Shown one piece after another: positions 1 through 5,303 of a stretch of DNA of 5,303 nucleotides. This stretch comes from Desulfobacteraceae bacterium (GTDB lineage Bacteria; Desulfobacterota; Desulfobacteria; Desulfobacterales; ETH-SRB1). Location: the NCBI GenBank assembly GCA_030638305.1, contig DAOWEW010000239.1:1-5303 (forward strand). The letters are read 5' to 3'. A program made the position numbers and the translations under genes. Below the pieces are notes generated by a model. The model had not been told where the DNA came from and did no database searches. It saw only the letters and a program-made list of their open reading frames with translations. Position 1 is the first letter of the stretch, and every line of letters begins with the position of its first letter.

Positions 1-260
1 AATTGCCGTCCATCGGCACTCATGACAAATTGTCGACTAATGTAGATTGTTCGAAAAAAGCAAATCTGTTTTCTCATAGTGAGATAGAAGAAAACCGGAC
101 AATATAATTGTCGCCAATTGGACAAAATCATTGCTATATAATACCGTTTAAAACAATCTGACAAGAATCCGCTTGATTCAATATAATCAGGAAATGTAAG
201 TCCATTTAATGTGGAAATCAACACTCGGGTTCAACAAATATGTTGATATAACTTAACCTA
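1..260. other. Gene-free AT-rich region upstream of the CRISPR-like repeats (possible leader)
   Basis: No supportable gene lies here; all three plus frames are closed by stops within about 110 bases. It contains two inverted motifs: GACAA-A-TTGTC at 24-34 and GACAAT-ATA-ATTGTC at 98-112, followed by the palindrome CCAATTGG at 114-121. More GACAA half sites occur at 121 and 160. A TATAAT box (137-142) has no well-spaced -35 partner. Because the repeats at 261-356 end in ATTGAAAC on this strand, a CRISPR leader would be expected on this side, and AT-rich non-coding DNA is compatible with that. Calling it a leader is inference. Confidence 0.35.
244..252 (+). promoter_or_regulatory. Possible extended -10 element just upstream of the repeats
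   Basis: TGATATAAC matches an extended -10 (TGn then TATAAC, one mismatch to TATAAT) and lies 8 nt before the first CRISPR-like repeat, so transcription would begin at about the repeat boundary. The ten bases GTTGATATAA at 242-251 recur exactly at 472-481, in the promoter of the following gene. No good -35 is visible. In AT-rich DNA such boxes arise by chance, so confidence is low. Confidence 0.25.
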
Positions 261-356
261 CTTTTCACACTACCTATAAGGAATTGAAACAGATTGCAAC
301 ATTTGAAGCAATTACCGGTTTAGTCACTTTTTACACTACCTATAGGGAATTGAAAC
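261..356 (+). CRISPR. Two-repeat CRISPR-like unit with one 36-nt spacer
   Basis: Two 30-nt repeats (261-290 and 327-356) match at 28 of 30 positions, differing at repeat positions 6 (C/T) and 19 (A/G). Both end in GAATTGAAAC, whose last eight bases, ATTGAAAC, are the typical 3' end of repeats that give the crRNA 5' handle in type I and type III systems. The 36-nt sequence between them (291-326) has normal spacer length and is not obviously related to the rest of the window. The repeats contain the short inverted element CCTATAAGG/CCTATAGG. No third repeat is found one spacer length up- or downstream, and no cas gene is in view. It could be a young or decayed array, a solo array served by cas genes elsewhere, or a dispersed repeat that mimics CRISPR. 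The orientation is inferred from the ATTGAAAC end. Confidence 0.6.
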
Positions 357-473
357 AAAGCATTGCTTGGCCAGATCCTATCTGCGGAGGTCCTTTTCCC
401 CAAAAAATACCATTGGTTCTGTAAGCTTTGAACAGTTAAGACTTCTTGACTCTTTCCATATAATTAAGTAGGT
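357..473. other. Non-coding segment between the repeats and the promoter
   Basis: The first 36 or so bases after the second repeat could be a leftover spacer, but no terminal repeat follows it. The rest shows no gene, RNA or strong hairpin that I can support. A TTGACT box at 446-451 is 25 nt from the TATAAT at 477-482, which is too far for a normal sigma-70 pair. Confidence 0.3.
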
Positions 474-482
474 TGATATAAT
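474..482 (+). promoter_or_regulatory. Extended -10 promoter for the 525-3941 gene pair
   Basis: TGATATAAT is a perfect TGn-TATAAT extended -10 element. Initiation would fall near 489, giving a leader of roughly 35 nt before the start codon at 525. The -35 region (about 454-459) does not resemble TTGACA, which is tolerated for extended -10 promoters. A ribosome binding site, GAGGA at 516-520, sits 4 nt from the ATG. This is a sequence-match prediction only. Confidence 0.5.
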
Positions 483-524
483 ATATTTTTAAATATTATT
501 TACCACTTACTCAGTGAGGATATC

Positions 525-899
525 ATGCAAAAAAAAAGGGGGAAACCGGTAAGCTTTGATGCAATGGTTAAATTTTTTATGCGGCAATATAATATTCCGA
601 CAAAACAAGATATAACCAATCTTATGATAAAGATAGATCATATGGAAACACTGATTAAGTCAATATCAGCACCCGGCAAAGGCAAACGTTCAGATAGAAA
701 AACCGGTTTCAACTCTCCTTTAACAGCTTCCGATATAGTTCTGGGGGTCATCAGGAAATCCGGGCAAGGTGCGGATTTTGCTGAAATGCAGGCTGAAACA
801 GGCTTTGAGGAGAAAAAACTTAGAAACATCATATTCAGACTTCACCATCTAAACAAGATTGAGCGCAAAAGCCGTGGTGTATATATAGTGTCTGAATAA
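525..899 (+). CDS. Small helical plus winged-helix-like protein, function unknown
   Basis: This 124-residue protein is not recognised with a named family. Residues 1-10 are basic. Residues 11-48 look helical and amphipathic (motif IPTKQDI at 24-30, then spaced I/L/M residues up to LIKSI at 43-47), suggesting a short coiled coil for oligomerisation. Residues 49-66 form a basic Gly/Ser/Lys-rich linker. Residues 67-124 look like a winged helix: helix TASDIVLGVIRKS, helix FAEMQAETG, helix EEKKLRNIIFRLHHLNKI, then a short wing strand GVYIVSE. The middle part recalls phasin-like regulator proteins of Deltaproteobacteria, a weak impression from memory. It has no signal peptide or membrane segment, so it is probably cytoplasmic and possibly DNA-binding. 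The start is supported by GAGGA at 516-520. It ends 45 nt before the peptidase gene on the same strand with no terminator between, so co-transcription is likely. A role in regulating the peptidase or the locus is inference. Confidence 0.8.
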   Translation: MQKKRGKPVSFDAMVKFFMRQYNIPTKQDITNLMIKIDHMETLIKSISAPGKGKRSDRKTGFNSPLTASDIVLGVIRKSGQGADFAEMQAETGFEEKKLRNIIFRLHHLNKIERKSRGVYIVSE

Positions 900-926
900 A
901 ACCCTATGGTTCCGAGCGGTCATTGC

Positions 927-932
927 GAGGAG
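927..932 (+). promoter_or_regulatory. Ribosome binding site of the peptidase gene, inside a repeat-like motif
   Basis: GAGGAG is the only Shine-Dalgarno-like sequence before the ATG at 945, but it lies 12 nt upstream, longer than the usual 5-9 nt. It is part of CATTGCGAGGAG (921-932), which resembles the beginning of a dispersed intergenic repeat found in many bacteria (CATTGCGAGGAGC...). Only this fragment is recognisable here. Confidence 0.5.
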
Positions 933-944
933 TAAGATAGTTAT

Positions 945-3941
945 ATGGAAAATATTTTAGATCAAAATAATCCCGATATTAAAGAAAATGACAATATCTG
1001 CGGCTATTTAATAAAAAAAATAGTAGAACTTAAAGAAATAAGATCAATTTTATATGATATAGAGCATCCTGCAACAGGTGCCGGACATATCCATTTAAGT
1101 AACAATGACAAGGAAAATACTTTTGGAGTAGCCTTTAAGACAGTGCCGGCTGATTCAACCGGTGTTGCACACATCCTGGAGCATACCGTTCTTTGTGGTT
1201 CCAGGAATTTTTCTGTACGCGATCCTTTTTTTTCCATGCTGAAAAGAAGTCTGAGTACTTTTATGAATGCCTTTACTGCATCAGACTGGACAATGTATCC
1301 TTTCTCTACGCAGAACAGGAAGGACTTCTATAACCTGATGGATGTGTATCTTGATTCTGTCTTTTACCCTGATATTAAGGAACTCAGCTTTAAGCAGGAA
1401 GGACACCGCCTTGAAATTGAAAAGGATGAGTCATCTCATTTGGTTTATAAAGGCGTAGTTTATAATGAAATGAAAGGTGCCATGTCTTCACCGGATGAAG
1501 TAATGGCCCATGCTTTGTTGAATAAGCTGTATCCTGACACGACATATAGCAATAATTCAGGTGGGGACCCCGCTGTAATACCAAGTTTATCCTACGCGCA
1601 GCTCAAGGCTTTCCACAAACGACATTATCATCCGAGCAATGCTTTTTTCTACACATATGGAAACCTGCCTTTAATCGACCATCTGTCTTTTATCCAAAAA
1701 AAATTTTTAAAAGATTTTACAAAAATCAACCCTGAAACAGATGTGCCTTCACAATCCCGATGGGATAAACCCAAAAAGGCAACTTATTCATATCCTGTCG
1801 GCAAAAATGAAGATCCATCAAAAAAATATCAGATTTGCGTTGCGTGGCTGACGGCAGATATAAAAGATTCTTTTGAAGTACTGGTGCTTACTCTACTTGG
1901 GCAAATCCTTCTTGGAAATTCAGCATCGCCGTTGCGCAAGGCATTGATAGATTCAAACCTTGGAACAGATCTTAGCGACGGAACAGGGTATGACTCAAAT
2001 AACAAGGACACCATGTTTGTCTGCGGGCTTAAAGACGTTGAAAAATCCGTCTCAGGCAAAATCGAATCTATTATTTTTAATGTTTTAAATGAACTCGCAA
2101 CCAAAGGAATTGATAATAAACTTATAGAGTCAGCTATTCATCAGGTTGAATTTCAACGCAGGGAAATAACCAACAGCCCTTACCCTTATGGGCTTCGCTT
2201 GCTTTTAACCTTCTCCGGCAACTGGCTCCATGGAGGCAAGCCCGAAAGGGTTCTGCAGTTTGATGCGGATCTTGGCAGACTTCGTGATGAACTTTCCAAA
2301 GGTTCTCTGTTTGAAAACCGCATAAAAAAATATTTTATAAATAATTCTCACAGAGTGCTTCTCACCCTTGCTCCTGACCGGATAATGGAAGAAAAAGAAA
2401 AAAAACGGGTTGCAGGGGAACTCGAAGTTATAATGGCAGGGTTAACGCAACCGGAGATTGCAACAATAAATAAAGATACTGAAGCCTTAAAGAAACTGCA
2501 GGAAGAAAAAGAAGATGTTTCCTGTCTTCCAACGTTAGAAATTGAAGATATCCAGCCCTTTGTTCAAATCGTACATGAATCTAAAACATATTGCACAGCA
2601 GGTACTGCGTCTTGTTATAATCAGCCCACCTATGGTATTTTCTATTTTTCTGCAGCAGCGGGTGCAGGCGCTTTGCAAAATCAGATGCTTCATCTTGTAC
2701 CTTTTTTCTGTTTTGCTTTCTCCAAAACCGGCACAAAATCAAAAAAATATACGGAATTGGCGCAAATAATTGATGCATATACCGGTGGCATTGGTTTGTC
2801 AGCGAGTGCGCGCACCAGTTTTAAAGGAACAGGCTCGGCAGCCTGCCTGCCTTTTATAACCTTCAACGGAAAATGCCTTGTCAGGAACCAGGACAGGATG
2901 TTTGAAATAATCAAAGAACTTTTATATGAATTTGATTTTTTTGATCTTGATAGATTGAAAAACCTTTTGCTTGAATACAAAGCAAAAATGGAATCCATGA
3001 TAATTCATAATGGTCATGGATTGGCTATATCTCTTGCCTCAAGAAATTTTTCAACTACCTGCGCTTTAAGCGAAACCTGGCACGGTATCCACCAGTTACA
3101 GACCATAAAAAATATAACGGACAATCTTACCAATGATAAACTTGAATCTGTTTCTGACAATCTGTCATCCATAGGAAAAAATCTTCTATGTGGTACTAAC
3201 TTCAAAATTGCGCTAATTGGAGAAGATAGCGCTCTTTCTAATGCATTTTCTCATGCTGCATCAATACAACGAAAGCTTGATGAAAAATCATCATCTGCAA
3301 AGCCGGCAGACGGTTTTATTTCTCCTGCAATATATCCTGATGATGAAATTATCAGGGAAGGCTGGAGTACTTACTCTGCTGTCTCATTTGTAGCTCGTGC
3401 ATTTAAAACCGTGCGCATGGAACATGAAGATGCACCTGCTTTGTCGATAATCAGCAAGATGCTTAGATCCCTGTATCTTCACAGAGAAATTCGGGAAAAA
3501 GGCGGTGCATACGGCGGTTTTTCAACATACAACTCGGAAAACGGCATTTTCTGTTTCTGCTCTTACAGGGATCCGCACATAGTATCGACCCTGAAAGTAT
3601 ATGATGACTCAATGATGTTTATTAAGTCAGGAGACTACAGTGAGGAAGACATCAAAGAAGCAATCCTTCAAATATGTTCGGAAATAGATAAACCGGATTC
3701 CCCGGGCATTGCTGCAAAAAAAGCATTTTACAGAAAGCTGCTTTCACTGTCAGATGATGCTCGAAACCGTTTCAAAACAAATCTCCTCTCCTTAAAACGA
3801 AATCAGGTAATAAAAATTGCGGAAAAATATTTCAGCCAGGAAGAAAAAAAACAGGCTGTAGCTGTGATATCAAGTGAAGATAAATTGAACGAGGCAAATC
3901 AAAAACTCAAAGAAAATTCTTTAAAGCTTTTCAGGATTTAG
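945..3941 (+). CDS. M16C (PreP/PITRM1-type) zinc metallopeptidase
   Basis: This 998-residue protein is a full-length member of the M16C subfamily (plant PreP, human PITRM1, yeast Cym1), zinc peptidases that enclose and degrade short unfolded peptides. The inverted zinc motif is HILEH at residues 76-80: H76 and H80 bind zinc, E79 is the catalytic base, and E175 in VVYNEMKG is the third ligand. The H76-to-E175 distance fits the family. Domains in order are the catalytic M16 domain (about 45-240), a second M16-like domain (about 240-470), a charged helical linker and M16C-associated domain (about 475-740), and the C-terminal M16 domain (about 790-960). R850 and Y856 in REKGGAYGG correspond to the Arg/Tyr pair that positions substrate in the opposite half. 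No signal peptide is seen, so a cytoplasmic peptide-scavenging role is expected. It follows the winged-helix gene by 45 nt and probably shares its promoter. All key residues are present and the reading frame is intact. The exact physiological substrates are unknown. Confidence 0.95.
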   Translation: MENILDQNNPDIKENDNICGYLIKKIVELKEIRSILYDIEHPATGAGHIHLSNNDKENTFGVAFKTVPADSTGVAHILEHTVLCGSRNFSVRDPFFSMLKRSLSTFMNAFTASDWTMYPFSTQNRKDFYNLMDVYLDSVFYPDIKELSFKQEGHRLEIEKDESSHLVYKGVVYNEMKGAMSSPDEVMAHALLNKLYPDTTYSNNSGGDPAVIPSLSYAQLKAFHKRHYHPSNAFFYTYGNLPLIDHLSFIQKKFLKDFTKINPETDVPSQSRWDKPKKATYSYPVGKNEDPSKKYQICVAWLTADIKDSFEVLVLTLLGQILLGNSASPLRKALIDSNLGTDLSDGTGYDSNNKDTMFVCGLKDVEKSVSGKIESIIFNVLNELATKGIDNKLIESAIHQVEFQRREITNSPYPYGLRLLLTFSGNWLHGGKPERVLQFDADLGRLRDELSKGSLFENRIKKYFINNSHRVLLTLAPDRIMEEKEKKRVAGELEVIMAGLTQPEIATINKDTEALKKLQEEKEDVSCLPTLEIEDIQPFVQIVHESKTYCTAGTASCYNQPTYGIFYFSAAAGAGALQNQMLHLVPFFCFAFSKTGTKSKKYTELAQIIDAYTGGIGLSASARTSFKGTGSAACLPFITFNGKCLVRNQDRMFEIIKELLYEFDFFDLDRLKNLLLEYKAKMESMIIHNGHGLAISLASRNFSTTCALSETWHGIHQLQTIKNITDNLTNDKLESVSDNLSSIGKNLLCGTNFKIALIGEDSALSNAFSHAASIQRKLDEKSSSAKPADGFISPAIYPDDEIIREGWSTYSAVSFVARAFKTVRMEHEDAPALSIISKMLRSLYLHREIREKGGAYGGFSTYNSENGIFCFCSYRDPHIVSTLKVYDDSMMFIKSGDYSEEDIKEAILQICSEIDKPDSPGIAAKKAFYRKLLSLSDDARNRFKTNLLSLKRNQVIKIAEKYFSQEEKKQAVAVISSEDKLNEANQKLKENSLKLFRI

Positions 3942-3952
3942 CAGATTTTTTT

Positions 3953-3973
3953 AGGTTAGGAACGTGGACGAAA
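3953..3973 (+). repeat. Left arm of a long-range inverted repeat around the channel gene
   Basis: These 21 bases match the reverse complement of 5097-5117 at 18 positions, including an exact 14-base core, GAACGTGGACGAAA (3960-3973). The arm begins 12 nt after the peptidase stop codon. Together the two arms bracket the whole potassium channel gene in inverted orientation, about 1.12 kb apart. They may be copies of a dispersed intergenic repeat or the ends of a small inserted segment; the sequence alone does not decide. Confidence 0.6.
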
Positions 3974-3986
3974 ACCCGAAATATGG

Positions 3987-4002
3987 GCAGGGTGGTCCCT
4001 GC
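3987..4002. terminator. Hairpin in the convergent gap, possible weak bidirectional terminator
   Basis: GCAGGG (3987-3992) and CCCTGC (3997-4002) form a perfect 6-bp GC-rich stem with a TGGT loop, between the converging ends of the peptidase (3941) and channel (4033) genes. The location suits a terminator for both. Neither side has a proper U-tract directly after the stem; the only T-run (3946-3952) lies upstream, so intrinsic termination would be weak. Confidence 0.4.
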
Positions 4003-4007
4003 AAACT

Positions 4008-4028
4008 GATCCCCGATCCCTAATCCCT
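4008..4028. repeat. Three-unit degenerate heptamer tandem repeat
   Basis: GATCCCC, GATCCCT and AATCCCT follow each other without gaps, each differing from the next by one base. The repeat ends 4 nt before the stop codon of the minus-strand channel gene. It is non-coding, and such short tandem tracts can vary in copy number; no function is evident. Confidence 0.6.
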
Positions 4029-4032
4029 GCTT

Positions 4033-5031
4033 TTACGGATTCAATATATCTTCCAGCTTTTTTAGATTTGCTTCTTCCCCTACCGCTATTACTGTATCTC
4101 CAGGCTTGATAACTGTTTCAAAAGAAGGATTAAACAACATGCTGTCATCTGACTTCTTTATTGCAATTATTATAAGATTAAACCGCTGTCTGATGCCCGA
4201 ATCTTTTAACATAACGTTGGTTAGCGCAGAGGAAGAGGCTACGGGTATCTCTTCCATCTGAATATCTTTACACTTGGCACTAACAGCAAGGTTAAGAAAG
4301 TTCGTCACTGCAGGGCGAAGTATACTCTGAGCTATACTTGCACCACCCATTTCATATGGTGATTCAACTTTGTCTGCCCCGGCTGCCCGTAATTTCGACT
4401 TTGATTCGGCCTGACACGCCCGTGCAATTATATAAAGATCAGGATTAAGCTGTCTTGCCGTCAAAACAAGAAATACATTGTCCGCATCAGTAGCTAAAAC
4501 AGCAACAAGTCCTTTTGCCCGCTTTATTCCAGCCTTAACAAGATTTGCATCATTCAACACATCCCCGCAGACATAGAGAACTTTATCTTCATCCATTACC
4601 GCAATCCGCTCTCTGTCTTTCTCCAGAACAACTATATTAGGCAGCTTTTTTTGTAAATTTTTGAAGAGAACCCTTCCAATGCGTCCATATCCACAAATAA
4701 TATAGTGGTCTTTTAATCTGTTAATTTTTTTATCCAATCTTCTTCTCCCCAATATGGTTCTCATTCTTCCTTCAACCATAAATTGTACCACCACACCAGT
4801 TACATACACAAAGTAACCAACTCCAAAGAAGATAAGTAAAACGGTAAACAATCTTCCAGTGTTGCTGATTTCATGAACCTCGCCGTATCCAACAGTACCC
4901 ATTGTAATTATGGTCATATAGAAAGCATCTAAAATTCCCCAATCTTCGATAATCATATAGCCGGCCGTACCAAAGCCAACAATAAGAAAAGTGAATAAAA
5001 TGGATACTATTAGATGTTTTATTCCGTACAT
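4033..5031 (-). CDS. MthK-like potassium channel with RCK (TrkA-N/TrkA-C) gating domains
   Basis: This 332-residue inner-membrane potassium channel matches the usual length of two-helix RCK channels (MthK is about 336). Residues 1-5 precede the first membrane helix (about 6-28). The pore helix (about 33-45) leads to the selectivity filter TVGYG at 46-50. The second membrane helix (about 60-85) contains G70, G72 and G79, candidates for the gating hinge. A basic linker (GRMRTILGRRRLDKK) leads into a Rossmann RCK/TrkA-N domain from about 108, with CGYGRIG (G114, G116, G119) and an acidic residue E137 at the end of the second strand, as in nucleotide-binding TrkA domains. A TrkA-C domain covers about 255-332. 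The channel would assemble as a tetramer with a cytoplasmic ring, opened by a ligand (nucleotide or divalent cation) that cannot be read from sequence. TAAGG (5039-5043, minus strand) lies 7 nt before the ATG and supports the start. The gene converges with the peptidase and diverges from pcm, so it is its own transcription unit. Confidence 0.95.
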   Translation of the reverse strand: MYGIKHLIVSILFTFLIVGFGTAGYMIIEDWGILDAFYMTIITMGTVGYGEVHEISNTGRLFTVLLIFFGVGYFVYVTGVVVQFMVEGRMRTILGRRRLDKKINRLKDHYIICGYGRIGRVLFKNLQKKLPNIVVLEKDRERIAVMDEDKVLYVCGDVLNDANLVKAGIKRAKGLVAVLATDADNVFLVLTARQLNPDLYIIARACQAESKSKLRAAGADKVESPYEMGGASIAQSILRPAVTNFLNLAVSAKCKDIQMEEIPVASSSALTNVMLKDSGIRQRFNLIIIAIKKSDDSMLFNPSFETVIKPGDTVIAVGEEANLKKLEDILNP

Positions 5032-5071
5032 ATAATGGCCTTAAAGGTTATGGATTTTATGCATCACAGAT

Positions 5072-5088
5072 CCAGGTCGCCTGCCTGG
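5072..5088. repeat. Inverted repeat in the channel leader
   Basis: CCAGG (5072-5076) and CCTGG (5084-5088) can pair across a 7-nt loop, about 40-57 nt upstream of the channel start on the minus strand. It could form a hairpin in the channel mRNA leader or be a protein site. A 5-bp stem is weak evidence. Confidence 0.3.
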
Positions 5089-5096
5089 GGAAATTA

Positions 5097-5117
5097 TTTC
5101 GTCCACGTTCTATACCT
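5097..5117 (-). repeat. Right arm of the long-range inverted repeat around the channel gene
   Basis: Reverse-complement copy of 3953-3973, with the exact core TTTCGTCCACGTTC at 5097-5110. It lies 65 nt upstream of the channel start codon, in the divergent promoter region shared with pcm, so it could carry a regulatory site as well as be a repeat. The bases beyond the 21-nt match differ between the arms. Confidence 0.6.
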
Positions 5118-5136
5118 CAAATCAACGCCATTCGTC

Positions 5137-5154
5137 AACCTGGCAGACCAGGTT
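5137..5154. promoter_or_regulatory. Perfect inverted repeat in the divergent region, candidate operator
   Basis: AACCTGG (5137-5143) and CCAGGTT (5148-5154) are perfect 7-bp arms around CAGA. The site lies 23 nt before the putative pcm -35 box and about 105 nt upstream of the channel start, a position where a regulator could affect either gene. No T-run follows, so it is not a good terminator. The binding protein, if any, is unknown. Confidence 0.4.
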
Positions 5155-5176
5155 CTGCTATCTCCTGTCTAAATTC

Positions 5177-5203
5177 TTGACGTAACTTCGTTAATTTGAT
5201 AAT
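5177..5203 (+). promoter_or_regulatory. Candidate promoter of pcm
   Basis: TTGACG (5177-5182) and GATAAT (5198-5203) each match the sigma-70 boxes at five of six positions, but the spacer is 15 nt, shorter than the optimal 17. Initiation would fall near 5210, only a few bases before the ATG at 5213, giving an almost leaderless message. No Shine-Dalgarno sequence is visible before that ATG, which fits this arrangement. Confidence 0.4.
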
Positions 5204-5212
5204 GATTTTATC

Positions 5213-5303
5213 ATGATAAAGGATCTCATAAAATATGAACGCCAGCGCGAAAAAATGGTTGAAAAACAGATTAAATCACGCGGGATAACTGATCCGAAAG
5301 TTC
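5213..5303 (+). CDS. pcm: Protein-L-isoaspartate O-methyltransferase, 5' part only
   Basis: The gene runs off the right edge after 30 codons. The visible protein has the N-terminal helix typical of bacterial and archaeal PCMT: YERQREKMVEKQIKSRGI (residues 8-25) followed by TDPKV, the pattern R-x-x-M-V-x-x-Q-[IL]-x-x-R-G-I. The enzyme uses S-adenosylmethionine in the cytoplasm to methylate isoaspartyl residues of aged proteins so that they can revert to aspartate. The SAM-binding motifs lie beyond the window, so integrity cannot be judged. The ATG at 5213 is the only candidate after the in-frame stop at 5192 that keeps the conserved YERxR segment; the ATG at 5255 (residue 15) would remove it. 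No ribosome binding site precedes 5213. The gene is divergent from the channel gene with a 181-nt gap. Confidence 0.82.
   Translation, partial: MIKDLIKYERQREKMVEKQIKSRGITDPKV

Noticed and set aside
3..107. An open plus-strand frame from the left edge to a TAA at 105-107 (34 codons), possibly the tail of an upstream gene
   Set aside because: It is too short to judge, shows no recognisable motif, and overlaps inverted motifs typical of intergenic DNA.
118..135. A sigma-54-like promoter (TTGGAC ... TTGCT)
   Set aside because: The GG to GC distance is 13 rather than the strict 12, and the -24 box lacks the usual GCAC.
195..224. A third CRISPR repeat one spacer length upstream of 261
   Set aside because: The bases there do not resemble the repeat and lack the ATTGAAAC end.
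446..482. TTGACT with TATAAT as a classical -35/-10 pair
   Set aside because: The spacer is 25 nt, too long for sigma-70; the extended -10 alone explains the promoter better.
421..559. An 11-base direct repeat GTAAGCTTTGA at 421-431 and 549-559
   Set aside because: One copy is inside the coding sequence, there are no related flanks, and chance similarity is the simplest explanation.
2542..2998. Open frames of 65-102 codons on both strands within the peptidase gene
   Set aside because: They are shadows of a long, clearly conserved coding frame and have no family features or ribosome binding sites of note.
3919..3952. Intrinsic terminator right after the peptidase gene (AAAGCTTT palindrome plus T-run)
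   Set aside because: The stem would be only 4 bp, is AT-rich, and is separated from the T-run by about 17 nt.

Overview
The window reads as an AT-rich bacterial chromosome segment. It holds three complete protein genes, the first 30 codons of a fourth, and about 520 bases of gene-free DNA on the left carrying a two-repeat CRISPR-like unit. The gene content (M16C/PreP-type peptidase, RCK-gated potassium channel, pcm) and the style of the small first protein fit an anaerobic Desulfobacterota (Deltaproteobacteria, perhaps Desulfobacterales-like) genome. That placement is inference from protein character, not from a marker gene.

Layout. Positions 1-524 have no convincing gene. The stretch contains inverted GACAA/TTGTC motifs (24-34, 98-112), two near-identical 30-nt repeats ending in ATTGAAAC and separated by a 36-nt spacer (261-356), and an extended -10 promoter (474-482). 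This promoter probably drives a two-gene plus-strand unit. The first gene is a 124-residue protein with a short helical segment and a C-terminal winged-helix-like domain (525-899). After a 45-nt gap comes a 998-residue zinc peptidase of the M16C family (945-3941). A 91-nt convergent intergenic region follows, with a hairpin, a degenerate heptamer tandem repeat and one arm of a long-range inverted repeat. Next, on the minus strand, is a 332-residue MthK-like potassium channel with a TVGYG filter and RCK/TrkA domains (4033-5031). A 181-nt divergent intergenic region (5032-5212) carries the second arm of the inverted repeat, two hairpin-forming inverted repeats and a promoter candidate. The start of pcm (protein-L-isoaspartate O-methyltransferase) runs off the right edge (5213-5303).

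Functionally these look like housekeeping and stress-maintenance genes: peptide disposal, potassium flux and repair of aged proteins. No single pathway joins them. The less ordinary parts are the orphan CRISPR-like unit with no cas genes in view, the 21-nt inverted repeat bracketing the channel gene, and the small helix-plus-winged-helix protein just upstream of the peptidase. I do not see a convincing complete new system in this window.
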